In this document: in pieces, positions 10,365-22,271 of the stretch
Layout of the letters: every line of letters begins with the position of its first letter
Numbering within the stretch: the first letter of the stretch is position 1
Assembly: GCA_014529385.2 (NCBI GenBank)
Contig: CM043949.1
Location: forward strand, 111,269,977 to 111,333,976
Direction of reading: 5' to 3'
Length of the DNA: 64,000 nucleotides
Origin: Adiantum capillus-veneris
Lineage: Eukaryota > Streptophyta > Polypodiopsida > Polypodiales > Pteridaceae
Program-made: the position numbers and the translations under genes
The notes under the pieces: generated by a model
Databases searched by the model: none
Told to the model about the DNA's origin: nothing
The model's input: only the letters and a program-made list of their open reading frames with translations

Positions 10365-10365
10365 T

Positions 10366-10377
10366 TGGTATCAGAGC
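10366..10377 (+). other. Element 1 primer binding site (tRNA-iMet)
   Basis: TGGTATCAGAGC, two bases after the LTR end, is the complement of the 3' end of plant initiator-Met tRNA. The untranslated leader then runs to the gag-pol start at 10780. Confidence 0.95.
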
Positions 10378-10779
10378 ATTTGGTTTCTCTTTTCTTGCTT
10401 AAGAAGAGAGGTCCTTAAGTAGCCTATAAATGGTTGATGTTGTTAATTATAATAGAGTAAGTGGAACTGGGATCTAATACCGGTTTTGTTAAGCCCACTA
10501 TGTGGGGGATGGTGCACACCTCGGGAGCTTTGGACTTACTAATGGAGTCTTTTTAGACTTGCCTACGGCTTTACCATTATTGATCCATAAGAAGTCCGAA
10601 AGGAGCTAGCCCTTGGCAACTCTGCTATGTTAGACCTACTCCTCTACTCTCTATAATTAACCACTTTGAGCCGTGGGTGTAGATACTTAAGAGCCGATTT
10701 TCAAAGGCTAAGAGGAGTGGCAACTAAGGTTTTGAATTGCCAAATCATACACTAAGTACATACATAAAATTTTGTTAAC

Positions 10780-13700
10780 ATGGCTGACAATAATCAAGAG
10801 AGTAGAATGAACATTGATAGCTTTGATTTTGCACATGAAGGTGCTAATGATGATGCTCCCATGTTTGTGAATTATCTTGTGACTAGGTTGCAACAAGCTA
10901 TGGGCAACCCTACCTTGCAAGCCGAAGTTACTCAACAACTTCGTGCCTATGGAATTTCCCTTCCTCTCCAAGAGGAGAGAGAGCTTAGGAGGCCTCTTGA
11001 AGAGACCCCCAAAAGAAGACTCTCTTCCATTCGAGAGGAGGAATCCAAAGAGAAAGAAAGCAATGAAAGTCTAAGTTCTTCTGAAGATGTGGCTCCACGA
11101 AGAAGGCGGTCTAGACGATCGCCTACTCCTCCCAAGAGGAAAAGAGCAACCCATAGTCCTTCTCCTCATCACTCTCAAAGGCAAGAGAGGAAACAAAGGA
11201 AGAAAAGGGCTAGGAAGAGGTCACCCTCTTCTCCTTCTTCTTCACCTTCCTTCTCTTCCGATGAAAGTTATGGCTATTCTCCTAGAGAATACAAGAGGGG
11301 AGGGCATCACAAATCATTTCCTGCATGGCGAAGGTCACAAAAGCTAAAGAAGTTCAAGGAGGGAGGAAAGAGTATCTCTTTTCTCACCTACGATGGCACC
11401 TTTGGTGCTACCGACAAAGTGTTGGCCTTCATCCAGCAATTTGATGCGGCCTTTGGGGACGAGGGCTTCACAGAGTCCTCCAAGCTACGCCATGTAGCTA
11501 TGCACTTCCAGAAATCAGCTCGTCAATGGTGGGCTAGCCTTCGTGGCAATGGAGAAGCCCCAAAGACATGGAAAACTCTACGAGTTTCCATCATGAAGCA
11601 ATTTCTTCCAAGCGATACTAAAGATAAAGTTCTTACCGAATGGCGCGGCTTGAAGCTCCTCTCTCATGAGTCTATCAACAAGTATGTAGATAAGTTTTGG
11701 GATTTACATCTCAAAGCTACTGTCTTTCAAAAGATAGACTTTGCCGAGAAAAGACAACAATTCTGTGCGGGATTACCTGAAGAGATGGCCGAATATATCA
11801 ACTCTCAACGGTCTGGTACTATTACCGAAGTAATCCACCACACCATGGTTGCTTCACGCATCAATTTCCATCAAGGGGCTAGACGTAATGTCAAGCCCAT
11901 GGAAAACAAAGATAAAAATGATGCAAAGGGGAAATCCAATGCTCAAAATAATTCCCAAGGCACTTCCAACAACAACAACAACAATCGGTCCAAGGAGAAG
12001 GGAGTTTACAAAGGTAAAAACAAACTCTCTCCTGAAGAGCTTGAAGCTTTTCGCAAGGACCATAAGTGTTTCAAGTGTGGGGAGCAAGGACATGGCTATC
12101 GTTCTTGCCCCAAGAAGAATACTCGCAATGAGACTCCTAGGGCTTCCACCATCGAAGCTCCAAAAGAGGATGCTCATTGCAAAGGATCATCACTCTCCTA
12201 TGCTTGGGGAAAGGTAAGAGAGCATGATGCCTTCATCTTGTTTGACCCTGGCTCTACTCTCAACTTCATATCAATAGAGTTGGCCACCAAGTTGGGCATT
12301 CAAGCTTTTGAGATGGGAGATATAGTAACAGCTGATGCAGCTTTCAAGGGACAACAAGCCTCCGTTACTCCCTTGATTGGGAAGTTGAGGCTTCATGTCC
12401 AAAGCTATGTCGACAAAGAAGACTTCTTCATCTCTCCCCTCCAACATCAGGATGTTATCCTAGGGGCACCATGGTTTGATCGCATGGCTGCCAACATGAA
12501 GTTCCCTGAAAGGAGAATTTACTTCACCTACAGGGGAAAGAACATGTATATAGATGCTAGTGAGCGTGGTCGCACTATTCCACTTGTAAATCCTCTTTCT
12601 TTTGATAAATCAATGAAGAGCTTAGTTTCTGCGTACATGATTTATGTCAAAGAGTCTCTAAAAGCTAATAATGTTTCATCAAATGAAAATGATAGGAATC
12701 AAGAAGAGTTAGACTTGTCTACTTTTCTAAAAGGATTCCAAGATGTGTTCATCGATGATATCCCTATGGACCTACCTCCAAAACGAGGGGATGATGACCA
12801 TCGTATTGAGCTCCTTCCAGGAAGCTCACCGCCTAGCAAACCTCCTTATCGAGTCTCACAAGCTCAACAAGAGGAGATCATGAGGCAAGTACAAGAGCTG
12901 GTAGACAAAGGAATGGTGAGGCCTAGTTCCTCTCCCTTTTGTTCTCCAGTCCTTTTAGTGCAAAAGAAAGATGGTACATACTGTATGTGTGTGGACTATC
13001 GAGCACTAAACCATATCACTATCAAAAACAGATTTCCCGTACCTCGGGTAGAAGATCTGTTTGATAAGCTACAAGGCTCTACCTACTTCAGTAGGATTGA
13101 CCTTAAGAGTGGCTATCATCAAATAAGGATAGTGGATGAGGATATCTTAAAGACCGCGTTTCGCACAACATTTGGTCTTTATGAATATCTAGTCATGCCT
13201 TTTGGCTTGACTAATGCACCAGTTAGGTTCAATCGTTTGATGGAGAAAATTTTTAGACCATATCAAAAATTCACTGGAGTGTTCTTCGATGATATCATCA
13301 TCTACTCCAAGTCTTTGGAGGAACATAAGCAACATCTCCAAGTGATTTTTCAAGCCTTGAGGGAGAACAAACTTTTTCTCAACCAAAAGAAAAGTGAATT
13401 CTTCCTTCAAGAGATTCAATATCTAGGCCATATTATCTCTCACGATGGTATTCGTATGGATCCTTCAAAGTTAGAGGTAATAAAATCATGGCCTAACCCA
13501 AGGAATCTACATGAGCTAAGAAGCTTTATTGGTATGTGTGCATACTATAGACGCTTCATAGCAAAATTCTCTCAAGTAGCAGGACCACTACACGACTTAA
13601 CCAAGAAGAACGTTAAGTTTGTATGGACTGCTAAGGAGCAAAATTCTTTTGAAAAACTCAAAGAGAAGCTTACTTCCCAACCAGTCCTCGTGCTTCCGGA

Positions 13701-15560
13701 TCTCTCAAAGCCATTTGAGGTCCAATGTGATGCTTGTGGTGATTGCCTTGGAGCGGTTTTGCTTCAAGAAGGGCATGCCATAGCATATGAGAGCCGAAGG
13801 CTCAATGGTGATGAACGAGTCTTGGGCATTTATGAGAAAGAGCTTTTAGCTGTTCTACATGCCCTAGACACATGGAAGCACTACCTATTGGGGACTCCAT
13901 TTATCCTACGAACCGACCACCAAAGTCTCAAGTATTTCATGACGCAAACCAAGCTTTCCGACAAACAAATGAGGTGGGCAAATTTTCTTTCGCAATTTAA
14001 TTTCCATATTGCTCACATAGCTGGTAAGCACAATCAAGTTGCCGATGCACTTTCACGACGACCAAAAGTTAATGCGGTGTCTATAGCTACTCACAATGAT
14101 CTATCCTCTATGATAGATGAGTATGCTACTGACCCTGACTTTAGAGACATAATGTCAGCCCTTGCTTTGGGGAAGAAAGAGGAACCATTCACCTTGCAGG
14201 ATGGTTATCTTCTCCACGGAAATAGGCTATGTGTTACCCATTCCCTTCGTGAGAAGGTTATGTATGAATCCCATGCTCCTCCATATGCAGGGCATAGAGG
14301 TATTCAACCTACTCTCCGAGGAGTAGAGACGTATTTCTATTGGCCTACCATGAAAGTGGACATACAAGAGTATGTTTCAAAATGTGTAGTATGCCAAAAG
14401 ACCAAGTATGATAGAGGGAAGCAACCTGGATTACTCCAGCCATTGCCTATTCCAAATTCACCATGGGAGAGTATATCCATGGATTTCATCTTTGGATTAC
14501 CCAAGTCTATCCATGGGAATACAGGAATATGGACAATAGTCGACAGGTTTAGCAAGCAAGCACATTTTATTCCTGTCAAAAAGACTATTAAGGAACATCA
14601 AATGGCAACTCTCTTCATATCTCAGATTTTCAAACACCATGGATTACCCACATCTATCGTGTCAGATAGAGATCCTAGAATGACCAGTAATTTCTAGAAA
14701 GGTCTCTTTGAAAATCTAGGAACAAGATTGAATTTCTCTTCGGCCTATCACCAACAAACGGATGGCCAAAGTGAGATAGCCAATCTTACGATACTCGATC
14801 TACTCAAGACTTATGTTACCGAAGTAGATCAACGCTCACAATGGGAAAAGTATTTACCGCTAGTAGAGTATGCCTACAATAATACTGTACATACTTCTAC
14901 GGGCAAAGCACCTTTCGAGATCATAGAAGGAAGACCTAAAAGTCCCTTGCTACTAAAAGTACATGGGAAGATCTTCGCCGCCGATGAGTATAGCCGTGAC
15001 CTACAAGAATATTTTCAAAAGATTAGGGAGGCTATACCATCTCTCAACAAAGGCAAAAAGCTGCTGCTGATAAGCACAGAAGAGCCTTAATGTTCAAAGA
15101 AAATGATTGGGTCTTACTCAAGTTTCCTAAGGCTCGATTAAGGCAAACGACGGGCAAAAATCCTACGGGCCATCAAAAGTATTATGCTAAACTAGCAAAA
15201 AGATACTATGGTCCTTTCCAAATCTTGAAGCCTATCAATGAGACGGCTTATCAACTCAAGTTGCCCAACCATTGGCTTATACACAATGCCTTTCATGTAA
15301 GCTTACTTAAGCTCTACAAAGGAGAGCCACCAATTGAACCAATTATTGAAGACCCTCCCGAAGTTGAAGACCAAGAAGAGGTGCTACAACCCGAAGCTAT
15401 CCTTCGGCATGAAGACAAGGTACTACGACATGGTAAGATTATCCGACGGTATCTTATTAAGTTCAAAAATTATCCTTTTGAAGATGCTAAATGGATGCAA
15501 GGAGTACAACTTAAGGATAGTATGAACCTTGTCAATGCTTACAATGCTACATTAGAGTAA
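10780..15560 (+). pseudogene. Element 1 gag-pol polyprotein, broken in integrase
   Basis: One frame runs 1305 codons from ATG 10780 to TAG 14695. Gag has an Arg/Ser/Pro-rich stretch (about residues 104-165), a retrotransposon Gag domain (about 200-336) and a CCHC knuckle CFKCGEQGHGYRSCP (430-444). The protease-like motif is LFDPGS (D489), with Pro where Ser/Thr is usual. RT has VDYRALN, the LKSGYHQI block and the catalytic FFDD (835-838). RNase H acidic residues lie near D984, E1027 and D1052. Integrase has the zinc site H1165/H1172/C1202/C1205 and D1235, D1296. After the TAG the same frame continues with the integrase Glu (QSEIA, codon at 14773) until a 1-nt deletion near 15036. The +2 frame then gives the GPF module and a chromodomain-like tail to TAA at 15558. 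Function was reverse transcription and integration of the element. ATG 10780 matches the start used in element 3. Confidence 0.95.
14695..14697 (+). other. In-frame TAG in integrase, shared with element 3
   Basis: The codon follows MTSNF and replaces the Trp found in element 2 (NNFWKDLFENLG). Element 3 has the same TAG, followed by the same Lys-Gly change (KGLFENLG). It lies between the second catalytic Asp and the catalytic Glu. Confidence 0.95.
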
Positions 15561-15905
15561 GCAAATGTACAAATTTCTTTTAAATAACTCATGTTTTTGT
15601 CTTATATGACTAGTCCTCTTTTTAATTGTGCACCAATTTAACTAGTATGCATGCTTAGAATCATGTTTGTGATGACGACGTCTCTCAAACACCAAGTAGA
15701 ATTTGTCACTCTACTTTGGGAGAATGAAATGGACTAAAGAGCAGACATGCTTGCGGCAGCTATGTCTCCCAAGCACCAAATGGATTAGTCATCCATCTTG
15801 GAAAGATGTCGTAGGGTAAAAAGGGATCCTTTACCCGCTAAGTACGATTGACTAATGACTAAGACTTTATCTCTTCTACCTCATAGTCGAGGACGACTAT
15901 GATTT

Positions 15906-15917
15906 CAAGAGAGAGGT
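15906..15917 (+). other. Element 1 polypurine tract
   Basis: CAAGAGAGAGGT immediately precedes the 3' LTR start (TGTCATAAAA at 15920), as expected for the plus-strand primer. Confidence 0.8.
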
Positions 15918-15919
15918 AA

Positions 15920-17558
15920 TGTCATAAAATCTAATATCTAACTAACCCAAATGATTTTCTCATATTAAATTGATCACTTAATGTGGGAGAATAAACGGGA
16001 ACAAGTGTTAAGATATAGGTATGTGCTTTTAGATCTATCTCAACACGGGGCCAATGTAAAGGGGCCCAAAAGGGAGATGGTCTATCAAAGAGCAAGGCTA
16101 ACCAATGGAGCATAAGACCTTAGGGTTAGCTTCATTGAAGACCTCCAATAAATGTGTGTAAAAGTCCTTTTGACCTTAAGTAAGCTAGGGCTGAGCTTGT
16201 AGGGCTGAGCTTGAGGTGGGAACCCGGCCCAAGCTCGAGGTGCTTGTCCTGCTTGAGGTGCTTGTCATGCTTGAGGTGTTTTTCATGCTTGAGGTGCTTG
16301 ATTAAGATGCTTGAGGTGCTTGACTGGCTCCATGCTTGAGGTGCTTGACTTGCTGCATGATTAAAGTACTTGAGGTGCCTTGAGAAGCTTGCCTGAGATG
16401 CTTGTGGGAACCCCCCCTAGTTCAAGTGCTTTGTCATGCTTGGTGAGTAAGGTGCTTGATCACCTAAAAGTCAAAAGCATTCCTACAAGAGGGGGGGTGA
16501 GCCCTTTTCCTAGGGCCTGGAGAGAGAACACCCACTCACACACACAAGGGAAGCCCATCTTGAAGAGGCAGCAAGGACACATGTCAGGCCCCTACCCATG
16601 TTACCTTCATGTGTTGCTTGAAGCCTATTGGCTAGGCTTCAAAGGGGTCCAATGATAAATTACATGAATTATCTAATTGTTTTAGCATTTATCAAGTCCT
16701 CTCTCTCAAAGGGGAAAGGGGGACACTTGTCCCAAGGCTACCCATGTTGCTTGTAATGGCTCCTGCTTGTGATTGGCTAGGCCTGGAGGGGTCCAATGAG
16801 CTTCAGGCATGAGCTACAAGGGGGGGTCGACCCAAGCAAGCTAGGGGGGTGCCTAGGGGGTATACTCACCCACACACACTCACAAGCACTCTCATTGTGT
16901 GATATGCAAAGTGCAAGAGCTCCCTCTCCAAGCAAGTAGAGGTTGAGAGCCTACACCAACACTCTTGTCTATGGAGTGCAAATCCAACCAAGAGCCATGC
17001 TTCAATGCTTAAGCTTGCCATCTCCTTCTTCTTCATTACTATGCTATTATGTATGCTAGCAACAAGAGTATGATAAGTGAGGAACTAATTCTTTCTCCTA
17101 CGAAATGTTTCTTCTTCCTCTTCCCTACCCTCATTCCCTGCTAGCTCTCTCCACCTTCGAAGGTGTTTGAGGTCTTGGGACTGAGGCTTGGGATAGTTAA
17201 AGCTTTCTTCAAGTTTATGTTATATTTGTGGTGCATGAAGCCTTCCATCTTCATGGCATCACCTAGGTCACAAGGAACACAAAGACTGTATTGTAACAAG
17301 TCTCTCTTTATGGGAGAAATCATAATACAAATGCCTATTGGAGGGGGGACCGGCTCCACATAAATCCGGTCCTCAATTGTTGTCATGTTCTCTAAACTCT
17401 CTCTCTTGCAAAAGTATTGTCTATGCCAAGTTAACTAATTGCTATGATTATGTTGCTATCTTCAATTATGTATACCCGCTATGCTCACAAAATCATTTCT
17501 TGAAAGTACTCTCATTAAATTCCGCTATTCTCAAATTGAATAGGCAAATTCCATTACA
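15920..17558 (+). mobile_element. Element 1, 3' LTR
   Basis: 1639 bp, nearly identical to the 5' LTR. The 14-bp excess is a small tandem duplication of GTAGGGCTGAGCTT near 16190-16215. The target duplication AAGCC follows at 17559-17563. Confidence 0.95.
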
Positions 17559-17563
17559 AAGCC

Positions 17564-17829
17564 TTAGTCATTAGTCAATCTTACTTAGCGGGTAGAGTAT
17601 CCCGTTTTACCCTACGACATCTTTTCAAGATGGATGACTAATCCAGTTGGTGCTTGGGAGACATAGCTGCCGCAAGCATGTCTGCTCTTTAGTCCATGTC
17701 ATTCTCCCAAAGTAGAGTGACAAATTCTACTTGAAACATGATTCTAAGCATGCATGCTAGTTAAATTTGTGCACAATTAAAACGAGTACTAGTCTTATAA
17801 GACAAAAACATGAGTCATTTAAAAGAAAT
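17564..17829 (-). other. Element 2 3' untranslated region
   Basis: Non-coding sequence between the pol stop and the 3' LTR, colinear with 51269-51556 of element 3. Relative to elements 1 and 3 it lacks about 27 bp of the GGTGTTTGAGAGACGTCG region. Confidence 0.85.
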
Positions 17830-20540
17830 TTATACATTTGCTTTCTCTAATGTAGCATTGTAAGCATTGACAAGGTTCATACTATCCTTAAGTTGTACTC
17901 CTTGCATCCATCTAGCATCTTCAAAAGGATAATGTTTGAACTTAATAAAATACCGTCGGATAATCTTACCATGTTGTAGTACCTTGTCTTCATGCCGAAG
18001 GACAGCTTCGGGTTGTAGCACCTCTTCTTGGTCTTCAACTTCGGGAGGGTCTTCAATAATTGGTTCAGTTGGTGGCTCTCCTTTGTAGGGCTTAAGTAGG
18101 CTTACATGAAAGGCATTCTGTATGAGCCAATGGTTGGGAAACTTGAGTTGATAAGCCGTCTCATTGATGGGCTTCAAGATTTGGAAAGGACCATAGTATC
18201 TTTTTGCTAGTTTAGCATAATACTTTCGATGGCCCGTAGGATTTTTGCCTGACGTTTGCCTCAATTGAGCCTTAGGAAACTTGAGTAAGATCCAATCATT
18301 TTCTTTGAACATTAAGGCTCTTCTGTGCTTATCAGCAACATCTTTTTTCCTTTGTTGAGAGATGGATATAGCCTCCCTAATCTTTTCAAAAGATTCTTGT
18401 AGGTCACGGCTATACTCATCGGTGGCGAAGATCTTCCCATGTACTTTGAGTAGCAAGGGACTTTTAGGCCTTCCCTCAATGATCTCAAAAGTTGTTTTTC
18501 CCGTAGAAGTATGTACAGTATTATTGTAATCATACTCTACAAGAGGTAAGTACTTTTCCCATTGTGAGCGTTGATCTACTTCGGTAACATACGTCTTGAG
18601 TAGATAAAGTATCGTAAGACTGGCTATCTCACTTTGGCCATTCGTTTGTGGGTGATAGGCCGAAGAGAAATTCAATCTTGTTCCTAGATTTTCAAAGAGA
18701 TCTTTCCAGAAATTATTGGTAATTCTAGGATCTCTATCTGACACGATGGATGTGGGTAATCCATGGTGCTTGAAAATCTGAGATATGAAGAGAGTTGCCA
18801 TTTGAAGTGCCTTAATAGTCTTTTTGATAGGAATAAAATGTGCTTGCTTGCTAAACCTATCGACTATTGTCCATATTCCTGTATTCCCATGGATAGACTT
18901 GGGTAATCCAAAGATGAAATCCATGGATATACTCTCCCATGGTGAATTTGGAATAGGCAATGGTTGGAGTAATCCAGGTTGCTTCCCTCTATCATACTTG
19001 GTCTTTTGGCATACTACACATTTTGATACATACTCTTGTCTGTCCACTTTCATGGTAGGCCAATAGAAGTACGTCTCTACTCCTCGGAGAGTAGGTTGAA
19101 TACCTCTATGCCCCGCATATGGAGGAGCGTGGGATTCATACATAACTTTCTCACGAAGGGAATGGTTAACACATAGCCTATTGCCGTGGAGAAGATAACC
19201 ATTCTGCAAGGTGAATGGTTCCTCTTTCTTACCCAAAGTAAGGGCTGACATTATGTCTCTAAAGTCAGGGTTAGTAGCATACTCATCTATCATAGAGGCT
19301 AGATCATTGTGAGTAGCTATAGACACCGCATTAAATTTTGGTCGTCGTGAAAGTGTATCAACAACTTGATTGTGCTTACCATCTATGAGAGCAATATGGA
19401 AATTAAATTGCGAAAGAAAATTTGCCCACCTCATTTGTTTGTCGGAAAGCTTGTTTTGCGTCATGAAATACTTGAGACTTTGGTGGTCGGTTCGTAGGAT
19501 AAATGGGTCCCCAAAAGGTAGTGCTTCCATGTGTCTAGGGCATGTAGAATAGCTAAAAGCTCTTTCTCATAAATGCCCAAGACTCGTTCATCAATATTGA
19601 GCCTTCGGCTCTCATATGCTATGGCATGCCCTTCTTGAAGCAAAACTGCTCCAAGGCAATCACCACAAGCATCACATTGGACCTCAAATGGCTTTGAGAG
19701 ATCCGGAAGCATGAGGACTGGTTGGGAAGTAAGTTTCTCTTTGAGATTTTCAAAAGCATTTTGCTCCTTAGCAGTCCATACAAACTTAACGTTCTTCTTA
19801 GTTAAGTCGTGTAGTGGTCCTGCTACTTGAGAGAATTTTGCTATGAAGCGTCTATAGTATGCGCACATACCAACAAAGATTCTTAGCTCATGTAGATTTC
19901 TTGGGTTAGGCCATGCTTTTATTACCTCGAGCTTTGATGGATCCATTTGGATACCATCTTTGAAGATAATATGACCTAGGTATTGAATCTCTTGAAGGAA
20001 GAATTCGCTTTTCTTTTGGTTGAGATAAAGCTTGTTCTCCCTCAATGCTTGAAAAATCACTTGGAGATGTTGCTTATGTTCCTCCAAAGACATGGAGTAG
20101 ATGATAATATCATCAAAGAACACTCCAGTGAATTTGCGATCTGGTCTAAAAATTTTCTCCATCAAACGATTGAACGTAGCTGGTGCATTAGTCAAGCCAA
20201 AAGGCATGACCTGATATTCATAAAGACCAAACGTTGTGCGAAACGCGGTCTTTAAGATATCTTCATCCACTATCCTTATTTGATGATAGCCACTCTTAAG
20301 GTCAATCCTACTGAAGTAGGTAGAGCCTTGTAGCTTATCAAACAGATCTTCTACCCAAGGTACGGGAAATCTGTTTTTGATAGTGATATGGTTTAGTGCT
20401 CAATAGTCCACACACATACGGTATGTACCATCTTTCTTTTGCACTAAAAGGACTGGAGAACAAAAGGGAGAGGAACTAGGCCTCACCATCCCTTTGTCTA
20501 CCAGCTCTTGTACTTGCCTCATGATCTCCTCTTCTTGAAC
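17830..20540 (-). pseudogene. Element 2 partial pol (RT to chromodomain)
   Basis: On the minus strand the coding remnant enters in RT at 20540 with EEEIMRQVQELVDKG. It shows VQKKDGTYRMCVDY, then TGA at about 20400 replacing the Arg codon CGA of DYRALN, and then the rest of RT including FFDD. A 1-nt deletion in RNase H near 19515 (GGGACCC versus GGGACTCC) shifts the frame. The second frame (19530-17830, 566 codons) then runs to the end through RNase H, the integrase zinc site, both Asp, the intact Trp where elements 1 and 3 carry TAG, the catalytic Glu, the GPF module and the chromodomain-like tail. Everything upstream (gag, protease, early RT) was removed by the deletion at 20540. Confidence 0.92.
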
Positions 20541-20604
20541 AATACTTTTGCAAGAGAGAGAATTTAGTTTCCCTACGTACTCTATGGAACTATGCATGAA
20601 ACAA
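20536..20604. other. Deletion scar with filler DNA
   Basis: Pol sequence stops at 20535. It is followed by a ~31-nt piece of LTR (TGAACAATACTTTTGCAAGA and on), then a 30-nt insert (20566-20595) that is identical to 32945-32974 inside the copia LTR, then a few bases. The LTR resumes at 20605, repeating the same LTR piece with one change. This is the pattern of end joining with copied filler. Confidence 0.85.
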
Positions 20605-22061
20605 TAACTTGGCATGAACAATACTTTTGAAAGAGAGAGAATTTAGAGAACATGACAACAGTTGAGGACCGGATTTATGTGGAGCCGGTCCCCCCTCCAA
20701 TAGGCATTTGTATTATGATTTCTCCCATTAAGAGAGACTTGTTACAATACAGTCTTTGTGTTCCTTGTGACCTAGGTGATGCAATGAAGATGGAAAGCTT
20801 CATGCATCACAAACATAACATAAAATTGAAGAAAGCTTTAGCTATCCCAAGCCTCAGTCCCAAGACCTCAAACACCTTCGAAGGTGGAGAGAGCTAGCAG
20901 GGAATGAGGGTAGGGAAGAGGAAGAAGAAACATTTCGTAGGAGAAAGAATTAGTTCCTCACTTATCATAACTCTTGTTGCTAGCATACATAATAGCATAG
21001 TAATGAAGAAAAAGGAGATGGCAAGCTTAAGCATTGAAGCATGGCTCTTGGTTGGATTTGCACTCCATAGCCAAGAGTGTTGGTGTAGGCTCTCAACCTC
21101 TACTTGCTTGGAGAGGGAGCTCTTGCACTTTGCATAGCACACAATGAGAGTGTTTGTGAGTGTGTGTGGGTGAGTATACCCCCTAAGAAATCCCCTAGCT
21201 AGCTTGGGTCGACCCCGTAGCTCATGCTTGAAGCTCATTGGACCCCTCCAGACCTAGCCAATCATAAGCAGGAGGCATTACAAGCAGTAGGGGTAGCCTT
21301 GAGACAAGTGTCCCCCTTTCCCTTTTGAGAGAGAGAGCTAGATAAATGCTAAATCAATTAATTAAATCTCCTAAATTACTATTGGACCCCTTGGGTGGCC
21401 AACCAATAGGCTTCAGGCATCTCATGAAGGTAACATAGGTAGGGGCCTGACATGTGTCCTTGCTGCCTCTTCAAGCTTGGGCCTTCCTTGTGTGTGTGAG
21501 TGTGTGTTCTCTCTCTAGCCCCTAGGAAAAGGGCTCGCCCCCCCTCTTGTAGGGATCTTTTGACTTTTGGTGCTCAAGCACCTTAGTCATCAAGCATGAC
21601 TAAGCACTTCGACTAGGGTGTATTCCCACAAGCATCTCAGGCAAGCATGTCAAAGCACCTCGAGCACCTTAATCAAGTAGCAAGTCAAGCACCTCAAGCA
21701 TGTAGCAGATCAAGCACCTCAAGCACCTTAATCAAGCACCTCAAGCATGACAAGCACCTCGAGCTTGGGCCGGGTTCCCACCTCAAGCTCAGCCCTAGCT
21801 TACCTAAGGTCAAAGGACTTTTACACACATTATTGGAGGTCTTCAATGAAGCTAACCCTAAGGTCTTATGCTCCATTGGTTAGCCTTGCTCTTGATAGAC
21901 CATCTTCCATTTGGGCCCCTTTACTGTTGGCCCCGTGTTGAGATAGATCTATAAGCACATATCTATATCTTCACACTTGTTCCCGTTTATTCTCCCACAT
22001 TAAGTGATCAATTTAATATGAGAAAATCATTTGGGTTGGTTAGATATTAGATTTTATGACA
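20605..22061 (-). mobile_element. Element 2, 5' LTR (inner ~150 bp lost)
   Basis: Colinear with the LTR at 7030-8598 from TAACTTGGCATGAACAATAC onward and ending GATTTTATGACA at 22061. The inner end, PBS and leader are gone with the deletion. GGATT follows, matching GGCTT before 7030 in four of five bases. Confidence 0.9.
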
Positions 22062-22187
22062 GGATTCTTGTTATTAAATGAAAATTTGTTTAGCAATTGA
22101 AATCAATAATATGAAGCTACGTATGTACGAGGATATAAAAAGTTGAGTGTTTTGGTGTATATATGTATAGAAATAAGTCGTCACTAG

Positions 22188-22189
<2 letters not shown>

Positions 22190-22268
<79 letters not shown>
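22190..22268. repeat. (TA)n microsatellite
   Basis: About 39 uninterrupted TA units, followed 30 bp later by (GT)10 at about 22298-22317. Confidence 0.95.

Positions 22269-22271
<3 letters not shown>

Larger units (their letters stand above)
8740..17558 (+). mobile_element. Element 1: complete young gypsy (chromovirus-like) insertion
   Basis: 8819-bp element with 5' LTR 8740-10364, PBS 10366-10377, gag-pol 10780-15560, PPT 15906-15917 and 3' LTR 15920-17558. The 5-bp target duplication AAGCC is perfect (8735-8739 and 17559-17563). It sits inside element 2. Its LTRs differ by roughly seven substitutions plus one 14-bp duplication by eye, so the insertion is recent. Coding capacity is broken by an in-frame TAG (14695) and a 1-nt deletion near 15036. 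Confidence 0.95.
7030..22061 (-). mobile_element. Element 2: older gypsy copy split by element 1
   Basis: The order on the minus strand is 5' LTR (22061 to 20605, inner end lost), a deletion scar, RT/RNase H/integrase/chromodomain (20540 to 17830), 3' untranslated region, and 3' LTR (8598 to 7030). Element 1 with its target duplication interrupts the 3' untranslated region at 8739/17564. The flanks rejoin as GATAAAGCC/TTAGTCATTAG, which is continuous in element 3 (51268-51290). Gag, protease and the N-terminus of RT are missing. It is the oldest of the three family copies by its decay. Confidence 0.9.

Noticed and set aside
10144..10422. Sense frame MEGGPAPHKS... crossing the LTR end and PBS
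   Set aside because: It depends on non-coding LTR and leader sequence and varies in its end between copies. A uORF role cannot be supported.
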